Below, piece after piece: positions 42,207 through 54,508 of a stretch of DNA of 64,000 bases (positions are counted from its first letter, which is position 1; each line of letters begins with the position of its first letter). The stretch is from Paraphaeosphaeria minitans. Taxonomy: Eukaryota; Ascomycota; Dothideomycetes; Pleosporales; Didymosphaeriaceae. Both the position numbers and the translations under genes were made by a program. The DNA is taken from contig WJXW01000002.1 of assembly GCA_015832175.1 (NCBI GenBank), positions 3,038,001 through 3,102,000 on the forward strand, read 5' to 3'. The notes under the pieces were generated by a model that had not been told where the DNA came from, ran no database searches, and saw only the letters and a list, made by a program, of their open reading frames with translations.

Positions 42207-43784
42207 GGTTTGAGACTCTTTTTTGTGTTGACCGATGGGACTTGAATGAGATTGCTCGAAGTGTTGCGAGTGTGGAGAGATTGCTCAAAGTGTTGCGGGT
42301 GTGGAGTGGAGTAAAGAGCCGATAGAAGAAAGGCGAGGGACGTTTTTAAGGTAATAATCGAGTGGTGCGTATGTTAGCGTAAATGCACGGACACGATCCA
42401 GGTGAAAGTAAAAGCATGGTCATAGGGTCAGGAATCTCGAGTTGAATCCTCGTTGCGTTTGTTAGTTGAAGCTTCCTCCCCAAACAAGATCTTAGAGGCG
42501 TATTTTGGTGATTAAGAACTCGAATGTGGTGTAGAGCTCCTGTGTATCGTCCCATGCCAATATCCGTCTCTCGTGTGCACGTTTCGTGGAGTATAAGTTA
42601 TATAGTATCATTAACAAATGTAGAAGTACTAGTATCTTGATTGTCCTAGCTGCTTCAAGGTACAGGAATAATGGCTCAGTTTTCCGGCATAACCTGTCGA
42701 GGTGTAAACAACATACAGTACACCTTAAGGAACAACTAAAGGGTGAAATGTTGCTCGCGGGTGCAAACTTAAATGCAACTCAAGTTACAGTGGGTGCCGA
42801 CTAACACATTCTTATCTTTTGGTTTTGAGGCAGCCACCGGAAACAGTATAAAGTAATCCCACGCTGCATTTCGTAATTGCGTATACTGCAAACCATTCTG
42901 CAGGTGTTGTGCTCTTTTTAGACTTGTTAGTGAGCAACGATGCTCCGATGTCGTCGTTTGCATAACTACTCCTAATGCTGTCAGGTTTCTCGTCCAATCC
43001 ACCCAAGACACATTGTCTTGCATAAAGCTTTACAATCATCCTTGGTCATGGATGATTGCTCTCGCTCTGAGATTTTGTCGTCTCCGTAAAGCTATCTTCC
43101 GTATGCAATAAAATTCACTTCCGATCTTGTAACACATCCATGGATGCTTCTTTGTTTTCACTATTGGGAAGATTTAAGCGATGTGCATGGCTGAACAAAG
43201 TTCTTTCATGGAGATAGAAGCACTACGCTAGGACATTGTACATCAGTTGTTCTATTACAATGTTTGCAACTCTGGACATAGACAAAGTCGTCTGCACCTA
43301 GTAAAGCTTGTGACATCACATGAAGGTACCTACGCGAGTCCAAAATACCATCTCCAGTATGACGAAATGACACTATCTGTAAAGACAAGCACCTTCCTTT
43401 TTGGCGTCACTGCGAAGCTTCGTTTGCCGCTATAACCCGTCTTACAAAGGCGCTAAAGTGGCGCCGATGTGCTCGGCGCCAGTAGCAGCGAGGAGATGAC
43501 TATCCACGAGCACGAATCTTTCCTAGCAGAAGTGGTTATCTCCTAGTAAATTATTCAAAAGGATCCGGAGCCCGTAGATATGCAGAACCAATCAACGTTC
43601 GAGATAAAATGATGTGCTCAATTATGATTGGTGAGTACGACGTGACCCCGGCTTACGCGGAGTTCCATAACCTGGCAAGAGGCGATTAGTGCTCCAGGTA
43701 AATACGGGACTCTACGAACTTATTCCATTGGCTTTGGATCTTCCTGATATTCACGTAAAATAACGATGACATTGATAGAGCACA
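42207..43784. other. Intergenic region without a recognised gene
   Basis: About 1.6 kb of mostly AT-rich DNA between two diverging genes. Frames are all under 90 codons with no motif. A possible TATA-like element and CAAT-like boxes occur before the P450 start, but none is distinctive. Confidence 0.55.
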
Positions 43785-45408
43785 ATGATCGAGCCTTTGC
43801 TTGAGTTTGTGGGATTTATCCCTCTTCTTGCACTCTCATCAGCCTTGGTCAGTGAGCGATGGCAAGTGGGATTCCATCATGCTAAAAAGATCTAGGTGTG
43901 GGGTTCAACAATCATATACAGCCTGTACATCCACCCTCTAAGCAAGATTCCTGGACCGAAACTATGGGCTATCAGCCGCATTCCTTTTGCGCGATCATTC
44001 ATGGCGGGAACCGCCGTGCAGGACATAGAAAAACTTCATCGCAAATACGGTCCTATTGTCCGCACCCAGCCAAACGCGGTGAGCTTTGCTCACCCAGATG
44101 CTTGGCAAGACATACAGGGAGCACGCTCCAGTAGCGGAGGCAAACCGTATCTGAAAGACCCTACGTGGTGGAAGTCGATGTCTTCTGCTTCTCAGTCTAT
44201 CGCGACGGCGATTGAACATGACACACATGCTCGTATTCGCAAGACCCTGGCACCGGCTTTCACACTTCGCGCATTGAAGCAGCAGGAGCCATTGCTCCAG
44301 AGAGGCGTAGCTCTCTTAATACAGAGGCTTCAAGAGAAGATTACGAAAGCGGATGGAACCAGCGACTCATTCGACATCATCCCGTGGTTCAACTTCACCG
44401 CTTTTGACGTTTTCGGCGACATTGCGTTCGGTGAGACATTCGACTGCCTCGAAACATCCAACTATCATCCTTTTGTCGCTTTGATCTGCGAAAGCATCAA
44501 GTCGCACTCAATGGTCCTAGGTATACGACTTTTCCCAGAGCTGGAGTATGTATTCAAGAAGTGGGTCTTCCCTTATATGATGAACGAGAAGCAGAAAAAG
44601 TATGGCACCGCAGTCATCGATAGGGTCAACCGCCGCATGCAATGGGATGTTTCTCGCCCAGACGTCATGAGCTATGTCATTGCTGCGAATGAAAAGGGTG
44701 CAATGACACCCGGTGAAGTGCAAGCCACATTCCAAACCTTGACGTTAGCGGGAAGCGAGACGACGGCGACCACTTTGTCAGGTATCATGACACAATTGCT
44801 GACTCACCCTGAGGCATACGAAAAACTAGTTGGTGAAATAAGAGGGAAGTTGGAGAAAGAAGGAGACATCACCTTGGACGCTCTCAAGAACCTACCGTAC
44901 TTGAACGCTTGTTTGAACGAAGCTATGCGACTGTGCACGGCGACACCATTTACTCTCCCACGAATAGTTCCAAAAGGCGGAGATAAGGTGTGTGGAACAT
45001 GGATTGCCGGTGGTGTACGTACACCTAGCTTGCTCTGCGTTCGGGGTACCTGACAAGCTCTAGACGAGTGTGTTCATCCTTCCATGGGCAGTGAACCGCG
45101 ACCCAAACTTGTGGCACGATGCCACATCATTCCATCCCGAACGATGGCTTCCGGGTGCCATGGAAGAGAAATCTCCATTTTCCAACGATCGTCGCGATAC
45201 ACTGCATTCGTTCGGTGAGGGCCCAAGAAAGTGCATAGGAATGCACTTAGCATGGGCGGAAATCAGACTGATCTTGACGCGCATTCTGTGGTCTCTTGAC
45301 CTTGAGCTAGTCGAGAAGACAATTGAATGGGAGCAGCAGAAGGTTTACGTGTTGATCGAGCGAGGTCCTTTGATTGTCAAGTTGAAGGAGCGAGGCGATA
45401 CACAGTAA
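43785..45408 (+). CDS. Cytochrome P450 monooxygenase
   Basis: Three exons (43785-43847, 43896-45014, 45064-45408) with 48- and 49-nt introns encode 508 residues. Exon 1 supplies the N-terminal membrane anchor (MIEPLLEFVGFIPLLALSSAL). Motifs: hinge HPLSKIPGPKLWAISRIP, I-helix AGSETTATT near residue 306, K-helix EAMR, PERW region (HPERWLP), and the heme loop FGEGPRKCIG with Cys451. The N-terminal and middle parts resemble the CYP65-like group of filamentous fungi (trichothecene and polyketide-type hydroxylases), but the substrate cannot be read from sequence. It is ER-bound. No backbone synthase or other biosynthetic genes lie near, so a secondary-metabolite cluster is not supported here. Confidence 0.92.
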
Positions 45409-45677
45409 GCGAGTGTGGGCTTCGAAGATCTTTGTTCCAGCCCTGGGATCATATAGCGGCGAGGTCATATGGCGACTTATTTAGCTAGACAAAAGTGGCC
45501 GGGGTCGCACTTCGGCCTACCTTCAGTGCTCGCAGCTCCCTGGTGGAATCATTCACCGTTCCTACCATAACTGCACGAAGCTACATAACCTCCTCATCTT
45601 TGACTGCGAATAATATCCGTCAATCGCAAAGATCTCCTCCTCGCTCATGGTCCGCCAACCCGTACGCAGGTCCACCT

Positions 45678-46058
45678 TCACCGGCTGCCTCGTTTTCGTG
45701 CAGAAGATAATTTGTACCCAATGCCAGAGAAGAGGATAACGATCATGTGAACGAGTGAGCTGACGGTGACTTCGCGCTCTATCTTTCGTTAGCATATCGC
45801 ACTGAGGTAACACGAGATCTTTGACTCACGATTGGGTACAAGCCAAGATATAATGAGCACGCTCTATACAAAGTATAACAAGTAAGAAGCAGGATCAGCG
45901 GTATCGGCCAGGGAGTACACTTCCATGCCTTTGAAGCCGTTTTTTGAAAGGGTCCTCTTTCCATCCATCACCATGGTGAAGAGAGTCTTTGGGGCCAGCA
46001 TAAGGACCATGGCGAAACCAGCGAAGCCGAATATGAGTAGCACAATGATATTGAGCAT
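45678..46058 (-). CDS. Probable small membrane protein (90 residues)
   Basis: Three proposed exons (46058-45921, 45863-45830, 45778-45678) with introns of 57 and 51 nt give 90 residues ending at a TGA. Intron 2 has very good signals (GTGAGT donor, ATGCTAACG branch, GATAG acceptor); intron 1 has a weaker donor (GTGTAC). The product has a strongly hydrophobic N-terminus (MLNIIVLLIFGFAGFAMVLML), a short hydrophobic piece (SVLIISWLVP), and a third membrane segment (SSLVHMIVILFSGIGY) followed by a basic end (SARKRGSR). I do not recognise a family. Without splicing the first frame stops after 64 codons. It lies tail to tail with the P450 gene. Confidence 0.45.
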
Positions 46059-46778
46059 TGCAGCACCATACTAAAGCAGCCGGACTAAACGCTCGATACC
46101 ATGAATATGATTGTCATGATGACGAGGAAGATAGAATCTGCGAGTATCAGCCTATTGATCGCAGATCGTTTGAAAATAAGGCGAGCGGTACTTCCACCAC
46201 ACAGCATCGTGAACTCTGTTATGAGCCTAGTAGTCGACAACGACAGAGAAGAAGGTTGCTTTAGTAGCTACAATGGCTGCCCATCCTAGCCACATAGATC
46301 AGCAGCAAGACGTCTAACTCTTATCGAGTATCCCGGTTTCGGTAGATACGGCATTTCTCCCGAGAGGCCCCGCGCTTGGGTCTGCAGATGAGGCTGTAAT
46401 TTGGTAAACCGGTAAATACAGCTGAGATTGTCAAGCACAGTCGCAGACATATTTTTTACCATCTCGGCCGACTTGTCATGTCCAGCTTCCCTCGGCGTGC
46501 TCCCGAGTGCTAGGTCTATCTCGGCGATGGTTTTGTATATCGATTGCGGAGAAAAACAACCCCAGGCTGGAGCAACCTGCTCGAGATCGTGAAGATGTTG
46601 CGGGGGTGATTCTGCTCGGCATACCTATGGTTGTTTTGCTCCGATGTTCGGTAGCCCCCATCCTACGATGTAAACTTTGGAAAACACACCTTGCACTTGT
46701 ACACCTTCTTCTCTATTCTACTGAGTTTAAAAATATTCACGTCATCTACCACCGACACCTCTTGGCCGCCAAATCGCT
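46059..46778. other. Intergenic region before the oxidase relic
   Basis: About 720 bp with no supported gene. It may contain the promoter of the small membrane protein gene. Frames of up to 139 codons overlapping the relic have no motif. Confidence 0.45.
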
Positions 46779-46991
46779 ATGCCGCCCTCAAACTCGCCAA
46801 AATCAGTACTCGTCGTGGGTGGGGGCACCTTCGGGACCTCAAAAGCCTATCATCTCTCCTGGAAGCTGGAGACATACAATAGTAATACTCTTCTCGATTG
46901 TCTCTCTGTTCCCAGCCAAGAAGTAGCTGGGAATGACCTCAACAAAGTTATCCGCAGCAAGGGAAAGTTCGATGGCACAGGAAGTATTTGA
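46779..46991 (+). pseudogene. Decayed N-terminal fragment of a fructosyl-amine (Amadori) oxidase
   Basis: The 70-codon frame starts MPPSNSPKSVLVVGGGTFG, continues SKAYHLSWKLETYNSNTLLD and VPSQEVAGNDLNKVIRS, then ends in unrelated KGKFDGTGSI. The GGGTFG FAD-binding loop and the AGNDLNKVIR segment are characteristic of fungal fructosyl amino acid oxidases (about 440 residues). Only the first 55-60 residues remain recognisable; downstream I find no FAD-oxidase motif, though faint traces might exist around 47000-47060. So the gene is truncated and decayed. It is one of the few signs of gene loss in the window. Confidence 0.72.
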
Positions 46992-48797
46992 TCTCACGGG
47001 AATCAGTCTCCTTGGGGAAGAGGATTGCGAATGAAGCACTCTGTCTATGGTGGGTAGTCGCTGGGATCGAACTGAGAGAGAATGACGCGCGTAACTCATG
47101 GCTTCGTTCAAGCTGTAGTACCGTTTTGATTGAAAGATCTAAGATGTTGGAGGGCCGTGTTGCGGCGCGATTGAGATCAATCGAGACTCGATTCTCAAGA
47201 CAGGAACCTGAGTGGCGCTGTTCAAGAAATAGTCGCGCCGTCGGTAAGGAGGACGATTTTTATGTGGGGATCGCGTCCCTGTCTTGTTCGTCAATTCCAA
47301 GCCAGCGATAGGGAGGGTACTGTAGTGCAACTGTCTCTGCCGGATTTTGACTCCGTACCTCTTTCCGGCCGTGCCAACAGAGGAATGTACCCAGCTGCAA
47401 GAACGTGACCGGTTGGGAGGAGTGGTATGATTAGGTATTTCAAAAGGTTTCTCGTGGAGTATCAATAGGTAGGTAGGTACCGTGGGTATTTTCTAACGAT
47501 GGGTGGGTATGCACAGAGGGTTGACCTTTGTTGGATTTGGTCAACATGTGCTACCGGTATCACGCAGCCCTTCGTTGACGATGGCGAAGCCTGAAGGAGT
47601 CATTGGGGTGTTTTCAGAGGGCAGGGTGACCGGAATGGCAGCCAGCTCATCTGCCAACCACGCTAGTCAATCAGCAAACCCAACCAATCGCCGCGTCGCA
47701 CACACCACCTCCCTCACACCATCATCATCATTCCACCTGCACCCGTCATGGGTACCCAGCCCACCGTCCCGGCACCACCGATCACCCCGATAAGCGACGA
47801 CGACGCCCCCATCCGTACCTTTCCGCCGACACAATCTCCCATTGCGCCCTAGTCCAGGCACACGCCGCCCCCCGGGCCCAATCCCACCTTTCACGTGACA
47901 CCGCCCATCTTCACATGTCAAACCCGCCGCGTTCCACACACACCTGCCCTCCAAGGCCTGTTTTTTTTTCCTCTTCATCCCGGCCTCGGTAGTCACGCCA
48001 ACACGATTTCGAACCAGCCAATTTTGCGTTTTCCCTTTAAATACCCTTACCCTTCTACGTCCCCGGCCCCGACGCAGCCTGATGTCACTCTACTCTGGCA
48101 ACCCACGAAACCGTGAACCGTGAACCCGCATGCGAACCGTACCTACCACCCACCCCAACCCCCGCATAAACGACGTGAACGACGTAAACGAACCGCCCGA
48201 GAATCCACCACCCGGATCATTCCGACCGATCCCTGCTCTCAACCACGGTGTTGAGCTGCAGCCCACATGCCCAACCACATTATGGAAGCGATAGCGCGAG
48301 AGAACCTGCATACGACGGCATCGCATTACCATCGATCGCACACGAACCCGCACACGCATACGCAAACGCATACGCAAACGCATACGCATACGCAAACGCA
48401 TACGCATACGCAAACGCATACGCATACGCAAACGCAAACGCAAACGCATACGCAAACGCAAACGCATACGCATACGCAAACGCAAACGCTAACGCACATG
48501 CATACGGCCCACTATTCCTACCGTCACCCATCGAAGCTTGAACGGATGTGATTCTTTACATGATCCATTAAAATATACACGCAGCTCGCCGCGCTTACCA
48601 ATAACCACCTACTACACATACATACGGCCCGAGAGACATGCCGAGGCAACGTTGCGACGGACGCTCCAAAAACCACGCCAAAAACAACTATTACGCCTCT
48701 ATCCACACGCAGACTAACATACCAGAAAATAGGCTAAAGAGCAATCTAATCCTGTCTAAACTTGCTTCGCCAGATACCTCGCCAATTCCTTGTTCTC
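46992..48797. other. Intergenic region with hexamer repeat
   Basis: About 1.8 kb downstream of FAS2. It includes TAGGTAGGTA (47467-47478), CACC/CATC-rich stretches (47700-47900), and a hexamer array. No gene is supported. Confidence 0.6.
48348..48500. repeat. Hexanucleotide repeat (CGCATA/CGCAAA)
   Basis: About 24 units of the form ACGCAW in mixed order. All three plus-strand frames and one minus-strand frame stay open through it, giving false His-Thr and Tyr-Ala peptides. Confidence 0.93.
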
Positions 48798-51700
48798 CTA
48801 GAAGGAAGCGACAGCGACAGCGACGGCTTGGTCGTCCGAGTGGCTAATGCTGATGGTGACCTTCTTCATGCCGACGCGCTTGGCTTCTTGTTGTGCGGTA
48901 CCGGAGAGCTGGAATTGAGTCAGTATGTGTACGATGATGCAACGAGAAAGAGGAGGAGGAAAGACTTGCTTGAACAGTTGGTGCCCCGTTCTCGTCGTTG
49001 AGGATTTCAATGTCCTTCAGTGCGGCACCGGCACCCTGGCCCTTCACCCCAAGCGACTTGAACACAGCCTCTTTGGCTGACCACCTGCCCGCAAAACTGG
49101 ACCGTGGGCTGGCAGCCTTCTGGCAGTATGCGATCTCTTGCGCAGTGAAATTTCGCTCCAGGAAGGTGTCGTTTTCGATGTTGATTGCATCGATGCGCTC
49201 AACATCGACACCAACCTTGGTATTTGCTGAGGCAGATGCTTGAGTGATTGATTCAAGCATTTTCTGCGTCTCCCGTGCCTTCGCGTCCTTCGCGAGTGCA
49301 CCCGTGTCGAGGTTCTTGGGGAAGGTGTACTTCTTCGTCTTCTGGTCAACAGTGACACGCGCCCTAGGGTTGAGGAAGACCTCTTGGATCCTCTCATCCG
49401 CGTAAGGCGACTCGTCCTTGGCACGGAACATGGTGTTGTTGACAAGGGCATCGTGGAAGTAACGGTAAGCGGTCTTCTGACGAGCTTCCACCTTGGCCTT
49501 GTAGGTCGCAAACTCGTTGTGGTCAAGCGCAGCGTACAGATACTTCGGGTGGATACCAATCGCTTGGGCACCCTTCTGACCGAAACCGAAGGACGTGACT
49601 GAGAAGGCTTTGATACCGTCTGTCTGAATAGCACGGGATGGATAGACGATGTAGTCGAATTGTTCCATGATCTTGTCGACATTGTCTGCGTTGCGGTTGC
49701 CCGGCACAAGACCTGAGTTGAGGACCTGCAAGCAACCGTTGAACATCCATGCACCTGCAGCACCCTTGGGATGACCGGTGAGATACTTCTGGAAGATACC
49801 CAATAGCGCGTTGCCCTTGGTACGACCGAGGTGGCGCATTTGCTCGCAAATGACACTTGACTCGTTCTTGTCATTGGCGACGGTGGAAGTACCGTGGAAA
49901 GAGGCAACGCCGAGGTCATCAATAGTGAGACCCCAAGTAGCAAGGGCACCACGGAGAGGAGCAATGCGGGAGTCCTGTTTCCAGAAGTTGTTTCCGAGGC
50001 TGTTGAGGGCATCCTTTTCTTGTCGCTTGGCTTCAAGCTCAATGTGAGCAGCACGCTCCTGCAGGTACTCCGACTCATCGAAGCTCTCAGCAGCACCCTT
50101 CATCGCCGCCACTTCCTCCTGGAGGTACATCAACTCGGATTCCTGCCATTGCTTGATCTGCTTCCGGCGGAGATCCATCTGTCTCTTTCGGTACTTGATG
50201 TCCAGCAGGGGCGACGGGAACTTGGAGGGCACTTCACGAGCAGTGGTCAACACACCCTTACCGGGAGCGGGAACCGAACGTCCGATCTTGTCAGTGGCCG
50301 TGGCAGTGAAACCGATGACACCGTAGATAGGAACACCCATGTCGATGGCAAGGCGAGCGTCCATGATTACTTGCATACCGCAGCCCTGAGACTCCATGAA
50401 GCCGTTTCGGGTGGTCGTAGTCGGACGAGACATTTCCTGGGGTGTGCGACCATGAGCAAATTCGTCTTCAGCGTTGCTCGTGGCCTTCATGTTGGCGAAT
50501 TCGTAAGATCCTTCCTCTTGGAAGTCATCGAAACCACCAACAAAGCAGACGCGAGCCTTGCCTTCAACAATGGTGTCGTAACCAATGTCGATGGACTCTA
50601 CGGCAGTGGCGCAAGCACCGACTGGAGTCTTGATAGGACCAGTGGACGACATAAGCAACATGTTGACCCATGCACTCATCGTGTTGATGAACGACTCCTG
50701 CAGGATGTCCTTCTGGACAGGCTTGTCGAGGAAGCGGTCCTTGTACATGCCACGAAGGGCGGTCGTACCACCAATACCCGAACCAATACAATTACCGACT
50801 TCAGACAAGTGGACGTACTTGTAGAACTCGTACGGGTCAGTGATACCACTGGACAGCAGACACTCGGCCGTGGAGACAAGAACATAGAGCGTCACAGGAT
50901 CGACTTGGGAGATGATGTCGTCTGGGATACCATAGATCTTCGCGTTCCAGCCAGTGGGGACCTGGCCAGCAACAAGGCGGTCGAAGCGGAGCGCCTTGGG
51001 GATCAACAACGTCGCACCCTTCTTTAAGCGGACAGTGTACTCTCCAGAATCCGGGATCTCGAAGGTCTCCACCTTGTCACCGTGCTGACGCTTAAACTCC
51101 TCAGCATTCTCCTTGGAAGCCTCAAAAGGATCAAGATCCTCTTCGACTTGGATCTCCTGGAGAAGCTGCTTCTTGGTGGGGTCATATCCATGGAAGAGCT
51201 CAGGCTCAATGAGACGGATACCCGAGTGCTCCAGGATGTGCTTCTCGTACTTGGACTTGATATCCTTGTCATCGACTGGCTCTCCAGTCTTGGCATCCAC
51301 CCAACCAGAATAGCTCTTGCCCTTGAGCGGACCGTTGTGGTTCTTGATCAGACCAGTCATCCAGGCCATCTCGACGCAGCCCTCGAGGGAGAACTCGCCG
51401 TACGCCTCCATCTCCCATCGCGTCCTGGAGTTACCCCAGGGGCCAATCTCAGCGAAACCGGTCACGACGACCACCTTCTCCAGATCGACCATCCCCTTGA
51501 GGTCTTCGTTGAGAGGCTTTACCTCGTTCTCCCAATCAGGAAGCTTAGGGAAGTCGTACTTGATGTTGGCTCTGGGTTCGACGGTGGCCTTCTTGTACAG
51601 CGCTTCGCTCGCCTCGCCGTTGACGATCTTGTTCTCAATGGCGTTCTCCTTGATGACGGCCCGGCGAACCTCACTGGTCTCAATGTAGTCTTTGCGGAGA

Positions 51701-54508
51701 TCAGTCATGAGGTCCTTGAGGTTGGGAATGTACTGGAAACCTCCGTTGAGATCAGCCCATACAGGCTCAACCTGGCAAAGGTTCACAATGGGAGGCGCCA
51801 TCAGGCCGAGCAAGTTGAAGGCCATTTCCTGCTGGCTGAAAGTGCGGACACCGAACTTCTCCACACCCTCGGCGACGATGTTGTTACCGGCCATGAGTCC
51901 GGTACCACGGGTCCAGCCGATGATGGCTCCGCAGATGGTGAGGAAGCTGCCCCAGCTTTCGGAATGCCACCTGCTGAAGAGAGTTTCCAAGGCAATCTTG
52001 GACTCGGCATACAAACCGTCGTTGCCGAAGGTTCCGTGGTTGGGCGAAAGAGGGAGGATGACTTGTGCTGGTCTTGTCTCGTAACCATAAGCGGCCTTCT
52101 GAGTTTTGACGGCACCGAGCAGACGAAGCAGGTTAGTCAACATGATGCGGTGTGCAAGTTCAGACTTGGAATCCAAGCCGTCAATCTCGCGTCCATTCTC
52201 CGAGATGGCAGCGAAAGGAACAATGTAGTCGAGATCCCATCCGAGACCATTCTTGGCATCGAAGATGTAGTCAACTAGGGCCTCAACATCCACTTTGCTA
52301 CCCTGGTTGAAGGGTACTACAATGAGCTGAGATCCACGAGCACCATAGCGAGTGTACATGGACTGGTAGTACTCGTTGACTTCACGAGAGAAGCGCGAAG
52401 TGGTCACGACGACGTGGGCGCCACCGCTGATCAAGCCCTGGAGGACCTCTGCACCGATGGACCCAGCACCAGCACCAGTCATCAAAGCGTATTTCCCCTG
52501 GAAGGTGACACCGTCTTTGGCAGCACTTTCGAGGCAGTCGAGGTAGACGCCGGTGAGCTTCTTGCTGTACTCCCAGCCATGGTCATCTTTCCTCTTCAAG
52601 TGAAGGAATGGGACGGTCTCGACCTTGCCCTGCTTCGAGGGAGCATGCACACGACCATTGCGACCCTTCTTGCCGTTGATAGCCTTGCCATTCTCATTGG
52701 GAATGATCTGGCCTTCGTTCATCGACAAAGAACGGATGACATTGCTGTACAAGCTCTTGATCTGCAGCTGCGACGACTTGGAAAGCTTGTGCTGCTGCTT
52801 GATGAGCTTGTAGATGCGCTGCAGGTCATTCTGGACCTTGGTGCGGTTGCCATATTCGGATAATTTGCCGCCTTCAGCCATCTCCTTGACGTAATGCTCC
52901 AGCTTGCGTACGCTAGGCCTTTGTACCTCGGCGTAGTTCATGCCACCTTTGGCATCGATCTCTAGGCGGGGGCCAGTAGGTACAGCAACATCCTTGAATA
53001 CAGGGGCTTCGTTGAGAAAATCCTTGCAGTTTTCAATGAGCTGCTCACCGAGTTCCTTGGCAAGCTCGTAGGTCTCGCCACGTTCTGTTGGGCAGTGATC
53101 GATATGGTATTGCATGAAGTCGAGAAGCAGAGGATTCGAGCGGTTCATAATCTGGATACAGCGACTGACGATTTCGCGATCAACAGCCTTGAGCCGGCCA
53201 AAGATGATGTCGTAGTACATGCTGAGAGCATCCTGGCGGGCCCAGTTCCACGACGAGTCGTAAACGCGAGCCTTGAGCGGTGTGAACTGGGGTTCAATGC
53301 CGGAAGCGTAGAACTCTCCATGCTCGGCCATCCAGAGGTCCAGCTGCGCTTGGAGGGCAGAAGAGGCCTTCTGGGAGTCGAGGAATGCCTTGTCGCCGGC
53401 GCGCAGGTCCATCTTCAGATAACGCGCGAAGAGCTCGAGCTGCTGCTTGAACAACTGGCGCTGGTCCTTGGTGAGGGCATCGATGGCAGCGGGGTCCATC
53501 ATCATGCCTCCTGCCGCGCCGCCAGCATCTCCGCCTGCGGCCGGGGCAGAGAGGCTAATGCCAGCCTGTGCAGCGTACTTGTTCGAGATGTCGTCCAACC
53601 ACGCTTTCGCGTCGATTTCCGACCCAAGACGGGCAGCGGGTTCGTTTGTGAGGGCAAGCAGCAGGACACCGTCCTGGCGTCCTTGTGCCAAACCCCACCG
53701 GGTCTCGAGATGCTTGCGAACAGATGTGATGTTGAAACCACCAGGCATCTTGGACGACACCAGGCGGGCAATGAGCGAGGAGGACTGCTTGCCAAGCTGA
53801 CCATTGAAGGTCGCCTGCATCGCGGCACCTAGCTCATCCAAGGGTGTGTCTTCGGGCTTCTCAGGCGTCGAGCCGAACTCCTTGCCCAAGTCTCCGAGGA
53901 TCTCATTCTGCAGGGTGGACTTGCCTGCACATGTATTAGCATCGAGTTGCGGATAATGGCTTCATTGTTTTCTTACCTCCAACAAGATCCTTGATCGCCT
54001 TGCTGAGGGGAATGTCGGCCAGAGGCTTCTTCAGCTTCTGAGCAACGAGCGCCCGCAGGATGTCGGTTGCCGTGACTGGGGCATCCGGGACCTGTGCTGC
54101 GGGACCTGCGCTAGGTGGTGGGAGTGCCGCAGCAGGGGCGGCAGCAGCAGCAGCAGCGGGGGGCGCGGATGAAGAGGCTGGTGGAGCAGCTCCGCTGGGG
54201 GCGGCGGGCTCTGGCTCGTCTTCTACGGGGTCCACGTCGTAGTAGATGTCCTTTGCGTCCTTGTTGTAGCACAGAATCTGACGTTGCACCGAGAGAGCGG
54301 CGTCGTGTGCTTCGTACTTGGAGGCGAGGGTTCGCTTCGCCATGACACCCAGCGTGTCGGCGGGGCCGACCTCGACGATGCGCTCCGTCGTCTTCTCGCC
54401 GAGGACGACATCCTGCGTCTCGATCCACCTCACGGGCGAGGCGAATTGGTATGCGAGCAGCTCGATGAGCAGCGTGTGCGAGAGCTCTTGCTCGACCTCG
54501 GGACGCAT
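48798..54508 (-). CDS. FAS2: Fatty acid synthase subunit alpha
   Basis: Three exons (54508-53977, 53924-48970, 48908-48798) encode 1865 residues, the usual fungal length. Order: N-terminal part of the MPT domain, Ala/Pro linker (about 110-140), acyl carrier domain with the phosphopantetheine Ser180 in [11 protein letters not shown] (codon 178 is split by intron 1), ketoreductase with [12 protein letters not shown] near 660, ketosynthase with Cys1282 in [11 protein letters not shown], and the C-terminal phosphopantetheinyl transferase ([41 protein letters not shown]). Intron 1 is 52 nt; intron 2 (48969-48909) uses a GC donor. The protein forms the alpha6 wheel of the cytosolic fatty acid synthase and makes long-chain acyl-CoA with FAS1, which diverges from it. 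Confidence 0.96.
48909..48969 (-). other. FAS2: GC-AG intron in FAS2
   Basis: The 61-nt intron has donor GCAAGT, branch TACTGAC and acceptor TTCCAG. Joining it gives [17 protein letters not shown] and restores the conserved [12 protein letters not shown] end; reading through ends the protein in unrelated residues. Confidence 0.88.

Noticed and set aside
43785..45408. Secondary-metabolite cluster around the P450
   Set aside because: No synthase, transferase or cluster regulator is found next to it.
48248..48551. His/Thr- and Ala/Tyr-repeat peptides
   Set aside because: They come from the ACGCAW hexamer array, which is open in several frames at once.
49894..52278. Long plus-strand frames of 377 and 398 codons
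   Set aside because: They are opposite to the FAS2 ketosynthase and ketoreductase coding region and arise from its codon bias.
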